Assembly: GCF_963082655.1 (NCBI RefSeq)
Contig: NC_081555.1
Coordinates: 26,780,776 to 26,844,775, forward strand
Direction of reading: 5' to 3'
Origin: Stomoxys calcitrans
Taxonomy: Eukaryota > Arthropoda > Insecta > Diptera > Muscidae
Length of the DNA: 64,000 nucleotides
Shown here: one piece after another, positions 22,001 through 33,176 of the stretch
Numbering within the stretch: the stretch's first letter is position 1
Layout of the letters: each line of letters opens with the position of its first letter
Position numbers and translations under genes: made by a program
Notes under the pieces: generated by a model
Seen by the model: only the letters and a program-made list of their open reading frames with translations
What the model was told of the DNA's origin: nothing
The model's database searches: none

Positions 22001-25000
22001 CATTCAATACCAAACGAGGTTTCAGACAAAGAGACAGCCTATCGTGAGATCTCTTTAATAGCCTGCTGGAGAAGATTATACGAGATCCAGATGTGAATGG
22101 CACACTAATCACAAGAGAACACATGGTCGGTCGCCAGAAGGTCGGTCATAGGTCGGTCGCCAGAAGTAGTAACTGCAGCCTTTGAAAGAATCGAAAAAGA
22201 GTCAGTGAAAATGGGTCTGGCAGTAAATGGAGATAAGGCGAAATGGATGGTTTCAACTCCCAAAACACCTTGTACAACCGAGCAGATTAAGAAAATGGAG
22301 AAAGTTGGGAACCACAACTTTGAGATTGTCAGTAACTTTATCTATCTCGGCACCGCCGTAACCGAAACGAATGATACCAGTTTTGAGATAAAGCGAAGAT
22401 GCTACTTTGGACTAAGTAAGCAGTTTAGAAACATTGTTATATGGTTCTGAGGCATGGGTACTTGTGAAAGCAGATGAGGCAGTGCTTGGAGTATTTGAGA
22501 GAAAGATTCTGCGTAAAATATATGAACCAGTTTGCGTTAATGAAGAATATAGGCGACGTATGAACCACGAGCTGTATGACGATGATAGCATAGTTACACT
22601 CATCAAAATATAACGGCTCCGTTGGCTAGGTCATGTTGTCATAATGGATGAAGAGGTTCCAGCAAAGAAGTCTTTTGAAGGCAAACTCGGTGGTACACGC
22701 AAACCGGGAAGACCAAAAGTCCGATGGAATGATCAAGTGGTAGAAGACACCTCGAAACTTGGTGTCAGTGATTTTAGAATGAGCGCAGAAGATCGAGGCG
22801 CTTGGAACGCTATTCTACATTCGGCTAGGGGAACAAAAAGTCGATTGAGGTAACAAATCTGTTTTCTGTGTGTAGACAATTTGCAAACCACTGTAATATC
22901 ATCTTAAATACCATTCAAGTGGGTAGCAAAGCGGACGGGGGGTATGCTAGTTCCATATAAATGTATTCTTAGTTTACCAATTTCATGCTAAGACTTAATA
23001 TACTCAACTTGATTCCTGAGAAAGTACTACATCCAAATTTCGACGTCCTGGCGGCACGGGTTATCGTTTACCGATTACTATAATATTTCGTATTTGGCTA
23101 AATGGGATCAAAAGGATAAAAATTAGGGTATGCATTCCAAAAAAATACTTTTTTTTGTTTTGTGGGACACTCTAATGTATATGCACTGATGTACTTCGTG
23201 AATTAAACAAGTCATCCCTAAACTTTTTTTCAAATTTACCCATTAACATTCCATTAAGGAACAGTGTCAAACTTCTCACATATCAATGAGTGCTCTCCGA
23301 ATCAACTTTAAGCTCAATGATAGGGGGGCTTCTTTTTATAGCCGAGCCCTAATCTTTTTATACCCTCCACCATAGGATGGGGGTGTACTAATTTCGTCAT
23401 TCTGTTTGTAACTACTCTAAATATTCTGAGACCCCATAAAGTATATATATTCTTTATCGTCGTGACATTTTATGTCTGTCCGTCCGTCCGTCTGTCCGTC
23501 CGTCCGTCTGTCTGTCGAAAGCACGCTAACTTTCGAAGGAGTAAAGCTAGCCGCTTGAAATTTTGCACAAATACTTCTTATTAGTGTAAGTCGGTTGGTA
23601 TTGTAAATGGGCCATATCGGTCCATGTTTTGATATAGCTGTCATATAAACCGATCTTGGGTCTTGACTTCTTGAGCCTCTAGAGGGCGCAATTCTTATCC
23701 GATTGGAATGAAATTTTGCACAACGTGTTTTGTTATAATATTCAACAACTGTGCCAAGTATGGTTTAAATCGGTCCATTACCTGATATAGCTGCCATATA
23801 CAACGATCTTGGGTCTTGACTTTTAGAGTCTCTAGAGTGCGCAATTCTATTGCGATTGGAATGAAATTTCACGTAACATGTTTTGTTATGATATCCAACA
23901 ACTGTGCGAAGTATGGTCTGAATCGGTCTATAACCTGATATAGCTGCCATATAAACCGAATTTGGGTCTTGACTTCTTGAGCCTCTAGAGGGCGCAATTC
24001 TTATTCGATTTGAATGAATTTTTGCACAACGTGTTTTGTTACGATATCTAACAACTGTGTCAAATAAGGTTGAAATCGGTTTATAACCTGATATAGCTGC
24101 TAAATAAACCGATCTGGGATCTTGACTTCTTGAGCCTCTAGAGATCGCAATTATTATCCGATTTGCTTGAAATTTTGTACGACGGATCCTCTAATGACCA
24201 TCAATATACGTGTTTATTATGGTCTGAATCGGTCTATTGCCTGATACAGCTCCCATATAAATCGATCTCTCTATTTTACTTCCTGAGCCCCTAAAGAGCG
24301 CAATTCTTATTCGAATTGGCTGACATTTTACACAGGTCTCCAACATATAATTTAATTGTGGTCCGAACTGGACATATCTTGATATCGCTCTAATAGTAAA
24401 GCAAATCTTTTCTTTTATCCTTTTTTTTGCCTAAGAAGAGATGCGGGGAAAAGAACTCGACAAATGCGATCCATGGTGGAGGGTATATAAGATTCGACCC
24501 GGCCGAACTTTACACGCTTTTACTTGTTGACTTTGTATTAATGTCCAGAGTTTCCAGCTCCTTCATGATTGAGGTTGGTTTTTCATTATTCAAGGCATCC
24601 TCAATATTAATAAATGCTACCATTGTAGATTCATTGATAGATAATGCATGGCTATATCTTTAGAGTTGCTCTTGCTATAGGCGTGCTGTTGTCGAGACAG
24701 ACGAACATTTTTTGATGCTTGGGTAACTTTTTAATTTAAGTTAAAAGTTCTTGGTTTTGGTAACGTTTTGGTTTTGGCAACGTTTGTTATAGCTTCGCTT
24801 TAGTCTCTTACCCCATCTCTTTTGATTGGCTGTCATATAACCGTTTCGAGATTAATTTTGTATTGTTTCAATCATCTCATTGGTATTCAAAGAACAAACT
24901 TGCATAGTAATTGTTTGATTAAGCTTCAAAGTATGCATTTGACTGTCGTTTGTTGTTTGAAAAAATCGTTATTTTTCTTAATACAAGTATTTCAAAACCA

Positions 25001-28000
25001 TTCTTAGGCAACGATTATAAAATTTAATGGTTTTATTGTACGCATTGCCGCTTTCAGTTAATTGCAATGAGGTTATTACTCATTGTATGGCTACTTTTAA
25101 CGTAACAGAGACGTTAAATGTTTAATATTTTATCGTTTGAATATCGTATATAAATATTTTTACACGAAGAGTGATATCTATTTTGGCTTATTTGTAAAAT
25201 TTGTTCTTTTGTTGTGCTGGTGAACTTTGATCTCAGCTAAGGTCAAAATTCTGCTAAATCCGTCATTAAGATATGTGTGGCCGTTTTGTCATGCGTGCAA
25301 ATAGTAATTTTATAAATGAGTAAGGTTTAGAATTTTCCAAATATAAGTATTCTTGAATATTTACAACTATTATATGCCCATACATTCATTATATATTATT
25401 AGGGGAACACTGTATATAAATAAAATTATTCTTAATGGGATTCTAAATGCCTAAAGTCAGGCCTGTTCCGATTTTCGAATTGTTATTGTAAAGAAAAGAA
25501 GAAACTAAACAATCGATATGTTGTTATTTTTGGCAAATAAAGTTTAGATATGATGACAAAAGCATATTTGAATGTTTTCTGAATACTATTTAGACAATTG
25601 TTTTTGGGTATTTGTTGCCAATTCAAACTATTTTCAAGAAAAATAAAAGCCGTTGTACCTTATGAAGTCGGATTCGCTGATTCGGTCTGATGGTCTGTCA
25701 TAGTTAACATTTAAAAATCTACAGAGGTTGAAAGAAATGTACGTAGTCACAAGCGCCCATGGTAGTATCAGTGTCTTGTACAGCCTAATCTTCGTCTATC
25801 GAGAGGTGACCTTGTTTCTAAACTGCTTGCTTAATCCAAAGTAGCATTTGTTTGTCAATATCATACTTCGCTTTATTTCAAAACTGGTGTCATTCGTTTC
25901 GGTTGCTGTGGTGCCTTTTCCTATCTTTATCTGGTCGGGTTTACAAGACATTGTGGGAGTTTGCATCCATTTATTCTTATCTCCATTTACTGCCAGACCC
26001 ACTTTCGAATCGTACATAGGCTGCAGTTACTACTACTGGTGACCGATATCCATGATATCGATGTCGTCGGCAAAAACGAGTAGCATGTGTTCTCTTGTGA
26101 GTAGTGTGCCATATCTTCTCTAGCAGAATATTAAGATAGGTTGTGTCCTGTCTGAGGACGCCACCGTAGCGCAGAGGTTAGCATGTTCTCCTATGATGTT
26201 GAATGCCTGAGTTCAAATCCTGGCGAGACCATCAGAAAAAAATTTTCAGCGGTGGTTTTCCCCTCCTAATGCTATGCCATGTAAAACTCCTCTCCAAAGA
26301 GGTGTCACACTGCGGCACGCCGTTCGGACTCGGCTATAAAAAGGAGGCCCCTTATCATTGAGCTTAAACTTGAATCGGACTGCACTCATTGATATGTGAG
26401 AAGTTTGCCTTTGTTCCTTGGTGGAATGTTCATGGGCAAAATTTGCATTTGTATCCTGTCTGAAACCTCTTTAAGTCTTGAATGGTTTGGAGAGATTCTT
26501 TTCTATTCTTACTGAGGAACGCATATCAGTAAGTGTTCATCCTGCAAAGTCTTATTAATATTGCAGGGATACCAAACTCAAACTTGAAATACCTTCGTAC
26601 GTAAAGAATTGACTTGTCCTTCTCGGGTCCAGCATTTGGCGTAGTGCGAATATCTGATCTATGGTGGGTTAACCAGGTCTAAAGCCGCAGGGATAGGGTT
26701 CAATTATCACAATGACTTTAGAATTAAATCTTTCACACAGAACGCTTAAGATTATCATGTATGCGATGGGTCTTGTCTCCTTCTTGTGTGCGGGACATAG
26801 TATGCTGAGGTTTCAAACATCGGGTAAGCGTTCTTCTAGCCAGATCGCGCAGACAAGCTGAGGCATAAGCCTTATCTGCGTGTCGCCTCGGCTCTTAAAT
26901 AGGTCAGCGGGCAACCCGTTGGCTCCTGCTGCCTTGTTGTTCTTCAGTCAGTGCACAGCTAGTTGGACCCCATTCTGACTAGGAGGTAAACATTCTATGC
27001 CATCATCAGGGATTGGCTCTGCGGTATCCTCTTCGCCGCCATCGTCGGACACTAGCAGCTGGGTAAAACGTTCTTTCCATATCCTCAGCATACTATCTAT
27101 ATCTGTTACCAGATTTCCTGTAGGAGGATGCGCCTGTATCAAAGCCATCGGTTTATTATTTAATTCTCTTGTAAAATTTCCGAGCATTATTCTGATTCCT
27201 GTACATGCCAATTCGCTCACGCTCACGTTTTCCATTTCCTTTTTTTCTGTAGAATATACGTTTCTCCACTCCCTGTTTCCCCCGATACCTCTCCTACATC
27301 TGGCGCGTTGCTACTGATTGCAGGGTTGCTCTGTATGCGCTATACTTGACATAAATAGCATTTCGACACTCTTGGTCGTACCATGGGTTTATTGGGAGAG
27401 GCTTCTGGGACCCTAGTATGGATTTCGCATCATTTTCCATGGTGTGGGCAATGCAGATTTTCAATGTCTAACTTCCGTGCAGTGTCAGATCGAAAACTTC
27501 TCAGCTCGCTCAAACGTTTGCGAACCTTTGTTGCAACAAGGTAATGATCCGAACCTATGTTTGCTCTTCGGATCGATCGTACATCTATTACAACGTGATC
27601 AATTTGGGTCCTTACTTTTTGATCTGGGGACAACCGCGTGACTGTGATTTTTTTTATGTTGAAATCTGGTGCTGCTTACTACCATGTTATTAGCCTCAAT
27701 CCGTTATCGGACATTACCTTGTGGAAGCTAAATTTTACAACTGTTGGACCAAAGATATAACGCCTTTGTTGAAGAATTTGGCTTTTATGCGGATTGTGTC
27801 TAGCCCCCCATCCACCAAAGTAAACCAGGAGACAAGGTGCTTTAGTCTCCGACTAAATACTAACAAGTAACCTCGAGAAAACGATCCCAACGGCGAGGCA
27901 TCCAAAAACCTTGGGAGTGGCGAAATCTACAGATCTGCCAGAACGCGGCACTAACGACCATCATAGGATGTCACCAAATGGCGTGCATCGACTTTCTACA

Positions 28001-31000
28001 TGAGGAAACTACTAACTTAACTAAAAATAGCAAAACGTTTTTTTGAGCAGATTTTGTTTGCTGATTTAGCTGACCGTTATGTTTGCTAATACGACAGCCG
28101 TATGTTTGCAGAAACAGCAGTAATGTCTGCTTTTCCATTTTCAGCACACAAAAACTGCTGTTTAGCAAAAATTTTTGCTGTTTTCAATAACAAATTTGCG
28201 TGAATGTTTCATTTGTTGCTCTACGGGCTTTATCTTCATGACTTTACTTACATGTCGCTAGAGGGTTATCAACAGATTCCAGTTCCCCTGGAAAGTATAG
28301 GGAAGTTTCTGGTTTCGCAAGCTCGTCGGCTCTACAATTCCCTGGGATATCTCTGTGGCCGATCCAGTTGAAGTAGCGGGATTTTCAGAGCTGGATCTAG
28401 GAACCAGCTCAAAAAATATGCCGGGTCGGTTTGATCTCAGAGAGAAGAGGGAACAAGGAATATATCAGAAGAATCGATACACTTGCAACGTGTGGCTATA
28501 ATGATATGTGTCCAGTAATGATACCAAAAGCTATACTGATCTACTTCTTACTTTTTTTCAGCCTCGTCCTCTCAAGATTTGGATCTCACCATAGGGATTT
28601 CTTCATCCTACTGACCGTGCTTCGTCTACTGTCTAAACTCGGACTGTGTCGCACCAAAAGGTTTCGGATTCACCAAGTTTATTGATGATAGCCTTCTGGA
28701 CTTCACGTCCAAATCGTTTGCCTTCCATTCCCCTTATTCCCTTATGGTCTGGCTCCCAAACGATGCTGATCTTGCGATTCTCAGAGAAGGCGTTAATCTC
28801 CTTTTACATTGCAAGACCGTCCGTGACAACACCATTCTGGTTGGTATAGCATTCGATTTCCTCGCTTCAATGCCATACCGTCTACAGGTCTACCTCTCGG
28901 AAACAGATCTCAGTCTCTGGGTCCTCAATGTAAACTCCCAAACCAACTTTATCCTCTAGCTTTGATCCAACCATGTAGCATGAACTACCAGATGGCAATA
29001 CCAGACCGTGCCGCTGCCATCAGTTTCTCTCATTCGAACTTAAGTATAGTCTCAGCTATGCGATCTGAAGCCTCTACCAATCCATCCAAGTTTCCTATCG
29101 TTGCCTCGATTATCCCTGATGGTATTACCTGCTATACCGATGCGTGTTTTGTTTTAACTGCCATATAAAGCGGTCTGGTTTGACTTTTTGAACCTCTGGA
29201 AGGCGCAATTTTCATCCGATTTGTGTGAAATTTTGCATGACATGTTTTCTTGTGACTTCCAACAACTATGCTAAGTATAGCCAAACTCGTAACGTGATAT
29301 AGCTCTTATATAAACCGATCTCGGATCTTGATTTCTTGAGCCGCTAGAGAGCGCAATTATTAACCGATGTGGCTGCAATTTTGCAATTTTGCACAATTTT
29401 TATGCGATTTGCCTGAAATTTTGTACAACGACTTCTTTTATAACCTTAAACATACGTGTGGTCTGAATCGGTCCATAATCTGACGTAGCTCCCATATAAA
29501 CCGACCTCCAGATTTTATTTCATAAGCCCCTATAGGGCGCAATTCTTGCCTGATTTGGCTGAAATTTTGCATAGCAACTTCTTCTATAACCTTAAACATA
29601 CGTGTAAAGTATGGTCCAAATCGGTTTATAACTTGACATAGCTCCCTTATCAACCGATTTCCCGAATATAATTCTTGAGCCTCAAGACGGCGCAATTCTT
29701 ATCCGATTTGTATGAAATTTTATACAATGTCTTCTATAAACCGATCTCGGATCTTGACTTCTTGAGTCGCTTGAGGGCGAAATTCTTATCCGATTTGGCT
29801 GAAATTTTATATTATGACTTTTTTTATGACATTCAACAGATTTTCCAAGTATGGTCCATATTGGTTCAAATCCACATAAACCGATCACCCGATTATACTT
29901 CTTGAACCTCTAGAGGGCGTGATTCTGATCCGATTTGGCTGAAATTTTGCAAGTCACTGTTTCTATGATCTCAAATATACATGCCAAATATAGTATGAAT
30001 CAGTTCATAATCTGATATAGCTCCCATATGAACCGATCTCCCGATTATACTTCTTAAGCTAAGTTAAAATCGGTTCATAATCTGATAAAGCTCTTTATAA
30101 ACGGATCTCGGATCTTAACTTCTTGAGCCGCTAGGTGGCGCAATTTTTATCCGATTTAGCTGCAATTTTGCATGAAGTGTTTTCTTTTGACTTCCAGCAA
30201 CTATGTCATGTATGGTCCAAACAGGGTTTTAACCTGGCATAGCTCCCTTATAAACCGATCTCAGTAATATAGTTCTTGGGCCTCTAGAGGGCGCAATTCT
30301 TGTGCGATTTGTCAGTAATTTTGTACAACTACTTCTTCTATAACCTCAAACAGACGATTTAAGTATAGCCTGAATTGGTCTAAAATCTGATATAGCTCCC
30401 ATATAAACCGATCTCCTGATTGGACTTCTTCAGCCCCAAGAGGGCGCAGTTCTTGCCTAATTTGGCAGAAATTTTGCATTACAACTTCTATGATCTTCAA
30501 CATATATGCCAAATATGGCCTGAATCGGTCCATAACCTAATATAGCTCCCATATTAACCGATCTCCTCATTATACTTCTTGTCCGTTTCGGTCCATAACC
30601 AGATATAGCTCAAGTTGCAAAGCAATTCTTATCCATTATCTTTTTTTGTCTATAAAAAGATACGGGACAAATAACTTGACAAATGCAATACATGTTGAAG
30701 GGTATATAAGATACGGTCCGTATCGTTTGTTAATTTTTCCTTCTCAATATATTTTAAAATAATTTGGTATATTGCATTACTTAAATTCCGTATAACAGTT
30801 ATTTTGTGTAACCTTGAACTCTGTTAATGGGTACATATTTGTTTTGTTATCGATTACCGATAACATCAAAGTCAATTTCTCTTCCATATGTTAAGCATAA
30901 TCATTGTTGGTGACATTCATTTTTTGGCGGTAATTGCAATTTTCCGTTATATGCACTTAGCACATGTTGGTAATTACATATGTGTTTGTGTGTATAAAAA

Positions 31001-31216
31001 TCTTTGTTGCTATGAAGAAATCTTTCGACGTTAAATTAAACGCCATAAAAAGTTTGGCTTATAAGTAATATTTAATTGCACTACACAAACGTTTGTTTGT
31101 TATTTAGGTTTTCACCTAAGCTTACCAATTTTGTTTGGCAACTTTTTGTTCTCCTCAAACCATTTTTGCAAGTAATCGATGGTCTTCTCTTGTTCCGCAT
31201 CACCAATTGCCTGCAT
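16083..31216 (-). CDS. CRAL-TRIO (Sec14-like) lipid-transfer protein, copy A
   Basis: Predicted cytosolic carrier of a small lipid (tocopherol-transfer/clavesin-like superfamily); the ligand is unknown. Exons are 31126-31216, 18959-19118, 18804-18885, 17147-17452, 16193-16329 and 16083-16131, giving 274 aa with all phases matching. An in-frame TAA two codons before the ATG supports the start. Residues about 8-60 form the helical CRAL-TRIO N domain (QKWFEENKKLP, LLTRFYYCMYKDVEETKKLL). Residues about 85-255 form the lipid-binding domain, with MVPLPGLT, VRIKAMHMINCPSYLDKI and EMLPEEYGGNAGKLSDLK. The end is RDYLMDPNHW. The same order and motifs are typical of fly CG3091/CG3823-like proteins (inference). 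Intron 1 is about 12 kb and holds an RTE copy in the opposite sense. Confidence 0.93.
16555..16605. repeat. Partial copy of the 17670-17975 inverted repeat
   Basis: CACTTGCCGAAAACAGTAAG and GTGGAAAGGTCCCATGAACA repeat the inner part of the inverted-repeat element 1.1 kb away, within an intron of copy A. Confidence 0.6.
17670..17972. mobile_element. Foldback/MITE-like long inverted repeat
   Basis: The arms (about 17670-17813 and 17838-17972) share GTGATCACCAACGTAAAGTTG, CTTGCCGAAAACAGAAAGTG and CCCCATGAACAT in opposite orientation around a short spacer, predicting a long hairpin. There is no coding sequence. It abuts the mariner-like element at 17974. Confidence 0.75.
17974..18580 (-). mobile_element. 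Mariner-like foldback element with transposase fragment
   Basis: A 607-bp element flanked by TA, with inverted arms of about 190 bp starting AAGGGTG. Each arm encodes the same transposase N-terminus, MNRLTNEQRLQIIEFYYQN, so that start appears once on each strand. The centre on the minus strand encodes FSDEAHFWLNGYVNKQNC, then ELPMHPEKCTVWCGL and GGIIGPYFFKDAVGRNVTVN, the middle catalytic region of an IS630/Tc1/mariner transposase (DDE-type; SDE carries an Asp). The rest is deleted. A C-terminal piece of apparently the same transposase family lies at 55889-55999. Confidence 0.85.
19330..19680 (+). repeat. Copies of the 125-bp GTAC-rich repeat
   Basis: Two to three diverged units with TTTGGTACAAAAACGTACAAA, GGGCGACTAGAAG and GAGCTACAGCTCTCCAAATT, the same unit as in the array at 35640-36505. 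Lies in copy A intron 1, directly before the RTE element. Confidence 0.65.
19690..22856 (+). mobile_element. RTE-clade non-LTR retrotransposon, longest copy (dead)
   Basis: The order is leader (19690-20150), endonuclease, linker, reverse transcriptase and C-terminal block. Endonuclease motifs seen are ITALQEMRW with the catalytic Glu (about 20250), GDFNAKI-like DFNAK (about 20590) and SDHYLV (about 20870). A 215-aa open stretch at 20707-21354 spans the end of the endonuclease and the linker. RT motifs are KTAGADRLPAVLLK, GDKTECAN, CGFRPGKSTLDQIFTL and VDYKTDFDTP (motif A). The YADD block is deleted near 22125-22180 and replaced by a short duplicated GGTCGGTCGCCAGAAG. Frameshifts and stops occur throughout. 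It is antisense to CRAL-TRIO copy A, inside intron 1. The 3' end is about 22856. RTE clade is inferred from endonuclease-RT similarity. Confidence 0.9.
22915..22950 (+). mobile_element. Helitron 3' end fragment
   Basis: GCAAAGCGGACGGGG followed by GTATGCTAG and a T, matching the 3' terminus of the Helitron at 34913-37178 (CTAG followed by host T). Confidence 0.55.
23245..23350 (-). mobile_element. SINE tail fragment
   Basis: Reverse complement of the SINE 3' half (ACTTCTCACATATCAATGAG, CTCAATGATAGG, TTTTTATAGCCGAGCC). It abuts a type-1 repeat element. Confidence 0.65.
23354..24529 (+). repeat. Type-1 tandem-core repeat element, complete
   Basis: Starts TTTTTATACCCTCCACCATA and ends GGTGGAGGGTATATAAGATT ... 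CGCTTTTACTTGTT. Near the start is a CCGTCCGTCTGTC run, then several diverged units of roughly 150-180 bp carrying GATATAGCTGCCATATAAAC, CTTGAGCCTCTAGAGGGCGC and TGAAATTTTGCACAAC. The TATACCCTCCACC and GGTGGAGGGTATA sequences near the two ends form an imperfect inverted pair. No open frame of note. The family is unclassified. It lies in copy A intron 1. Confidence 0.8.
24535..24680 (-). mobile_element. Non-LTR reverse transcriptase fragment
   Basis: The minus strand encodes NESTMVAFINIEDALNNEKP, matching the motif A block (F-x-D-I-E-x-A-F-N-N) of LOA/Jockey-type reverse transcriptases, with the catalytic Asp changed to Asn. Confidence 0.6.
24690..25690. other. CRAL-TRIO copy A intron 1, unclassified
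   Basis: AT-rich intron sequence; no exon, transposon domain or ordered repeat seen. Confidence 0.5.
25690..27890 (-). mobile_element. RTE-type retrotransposon, degraded, interrupted by a SINE
   Basis: On the minus strand from right to left: endonuclease end (RTQIDHVVIDVRSIRR, SDHYLVATKV at 27430-27633), linker (IWKERFTQLLVSDDGGEED at 26948-27235), RT blocks with AAGANGLPADL-like and LCPAHKKE-like segments, then the lysine-rich region (25796-26017). The YADD region is damaged and there are many frameshifts. A SINE is inserted at 26156-26453. The element has the same sense as the host gene. Confidence 0.82.
26156..26453 (+). mobile_element. tRNA-derived SINE, full length, with target duplication
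   Basis: The tRNA-like head has A box (GTAGCGCAGAGG) and B box (AGTTCAAATCC, consensus GGTTCGAATCC), then a body with TTTTCCCCTCCTAATG, GAGGTGTCACACTGCGGCAC and TCATTGAGCTTAAACTTGAA, and the tail GTTCATGGGCAAAATTTGCA. It is 298 bp and is flanked by a perfect 10-bp duplication, TCCTGTCTGA, at 26146-26155 and 26454-26463. The insertion splits an RTE copy, so it is younger than that copy. Confidence 0.92.
27900..28020 (+). mobile_element. Jockey-like RT C-terminal fragment
   Basis: One frame reads LQICQNAALTTIIGCHQMAC and IDFLHEET, the block found after the RT domain in Jockey-clade ORF2 (QN-x-ALR-x-x-TG and H-x-E). Confidence 0.6.
28030..28195. repeat. Degenerate TGCTG/CAGCA repeat
   Basis: Scattered TTTGCTGA, AACAGCAG and TAGCAAA words, similar to 51985-52240. 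It is a dispersed low-complexity repeat. Confidence 0.45.
28230..29140 (-). mobile_element. LOA-like retrotransposon 3' fragment
   Basis: On the minus strand, from about 28980, the frame resembles the LOA-like RNase H at 48520 (GSKLEDKVGLGVYIEDP, then CNVK blocks) and continues into the C-terminal FGIITGHISL region near 28520. Many stops. It lies in copy A intron 1. Confidence 0.65.
29150..30735 (+). repeat. Type-1 tandem-core repeat element, 5'-truncated
   Basis: About nine diverged units with ATATAGCTCCCATATAAACC, GCCTCTAGAGGGCGCAATTC and GGCTGAAATTTTGC, ending with AAGGGTATATAAGATACGG. The TATACCC start with its CCGTCCGTC run is absent. Confidence 0.75.
30740..31125. other. Intron sequence next to copy A exon 1
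   Basis: AT-rich; ends at the GTAAG donor of exon 1 (minus strand). Nothing else recognised. Confidence 0.5.
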
Positions 31217-32040
31217 TTTTTAGCTTTGTTTTTTTTTGTGAATTTGTTTAATGCACACGCGTTTTCTTTAAATTATATATGTACATGAATTGTAATCATT
31301 CACTTAATTAATTTCCAATGTAATTCTGCTATTTTTTTAGCTTAATTTTTCTTTTCATGAATTTCCTTAAATAGGTAATTGTACTATGTGCTTGCAATTC
31401 GAGCGTTGGAAGTTTTATGTTTGTTTATTTTGTTTGATTTTTGGGTTTATATGGAGAGCTTGTGCGCTTTGTGTTGTATTTCGTATTTCTGCAAAGGAGT
31501 ACCGCTGTCTACTAACTCAAATCGTTTGCCAGAGCGCGCATGAAACGCTCAATCATACCAACAAAGACTACTGTGTTCTCAAATTTCCCTAGAAATGAGA
31601 CATCTTTGTTACGCTGTTTTGGCTGCTGTCTGTCCGTCTATCGTTGTTTAGCGGTCTCAGTTATTGTTTTTCAAGCATGCATGGTATGGAATGACAATTT
31701 TTTTTTTTTGCTTTGAATTTTAATTTTACAAAAATAATCTTTTCTACAGTCACTAAAAGTTTAAAATATTTAGATACGCTTCAATGCATTTTCATGTTTT
31801 AGCTGGTGGTAATTTTTTCTGCTGGTCAATTGAACGTGTTTACGTTGATTCAAAACAGCTATGGTCAAAATCTCTTATTTCGTAACCCATGTGATATAGT
31901 TTTGGTGTCATTTACACACAAACACATACAAAGAGAGAGATTGAGAGATGAGCTCAATTCACCACAGTTGATGCTTAGTTGCCTTTGACATCTCAACATG
32001 AATTATTGTGAATGACCTTAATTGTGAATGGCTTAACATA

Positions 32041-32712
32041 CAATTCAAACGCTGTATGGTTAAAAAATATGAAGATTGTTAGGTATATTGGAAAAAGTTA
32101 AATTTCTAGTTTATTGACACAAGTATAAAAAAAAAAATAAAGAAATTAAATGAAATGCAATAATATGAGCTAAGATTTATCAACACTACGGTTTACAAAA
32201 TTAGACATCTATAAGATAAAGTTAGGCAAATACAATGGAATATTCGAACATACAATTAACAAACAATTCAAACGCTGTATGGTTAAAAAATATGAAGATT
32301 GTTAGGTATATTGGAAAAAGTTAAATTTCTAGTTTATTGACACAAGTATAAAAAAAAATAAAGAAATTAAATGAAATGCAATAATATGAGCTAAGATTTA
32401 TCAACACTACGGTTTACAAAATTAGACATCTATAAGATAAAGTTAGGCAAATACAATGGAATATTCGAAAAGACTAAGACTAAGACTTAACATACAATTC
32501 AAACGCTGTATGGTTAAAAAATATGAAGATTGTTAGGTATATTGGAAAAAGTTAAATTTCTAGTTTATTGACACAAGTATAAAAAAAAATAAAGAAATTA
32601 AATGAAATGCAATAATATGAGCTAAGATTTATCAACACTACGGTTTACAAAATTAGACATCTATAAGATAAAGTTAGGCAAATACAATGGAATATTCGAA
32701 AAGACTAAGTCC
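32041..32712. repeat. Three near-identical tandem units of 223-231 bp
   Basis: CAATTCAAACGCTGTATGG begins at 32041, 32264 and 32495. Each unit runs through TTGTTAGGTATATTGG, a poly-A run and AATACAATGGAATATTCG with almost no differences. The third unit boundary has an extra AGACTAAG repeat. The similarity implies recent duplication. The array is about 0.8-1.5 kb upstream of the copy A start codon. I find no coding sequence. Confidence 0.95.
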
Positions 32713-33047
32713 ACTGAAATAGACCTTCCTACCCCAGTCGATTACATAGGAGGGCATCGCTTAAGTTAACTGCATGATTTCCTGTCAAATTGACCAGTGA
32801 ACTCTTATCGAGAGCCGGTAACTTATTTGCACATATAGGTTCGGCGGTAAGTCAGGTTATCGTGGCAGTCAGTCATCCATCTACAAATTCCCCTCTTGCC
32901 ATTGACTTTGCACTGGCCATCACCTCTACCTCTACGTTCAGTAGCTGGCAGATGCTACGAATATAAGAGCGGCGACTGGTTCGCTCGTTGTTACTAGCGA
33001 GTCGTGGAATCAAAGTCAGCGCAATATCATGAGCCTAGAGTTTATTT

Positions 33048-33155
33048 GAGGCCACTGTGGCACAGAGGTTATCATGTCCGCTTATGATGTTGTGCATCTG
33101 GGTTTGAATCCTGGCGATAACATCAGAAAATTTGTATGTGGTGGTTATCTCCTCC
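33048..33155 (+). mobile_element. tRNA-derived SINE, head only
   Basis: A-box and B-box region (GTTTGAATCCTGG) without the 3' body. Its left flank, CATGAGCCTAGAGTTTATTT, is repeated 129 bp later before the next SINE, so the two form a tandem duplication. Confidence 0.75.
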
Positions 33156-33176
33156 TCATGAACCTAGAGTTTATTT

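Noticed and set aside
29150..30735. CRISPR-like regular repeats
   Set aside because: Units are long, diverged, without unique spacers, and the DNA is eukaryotic.
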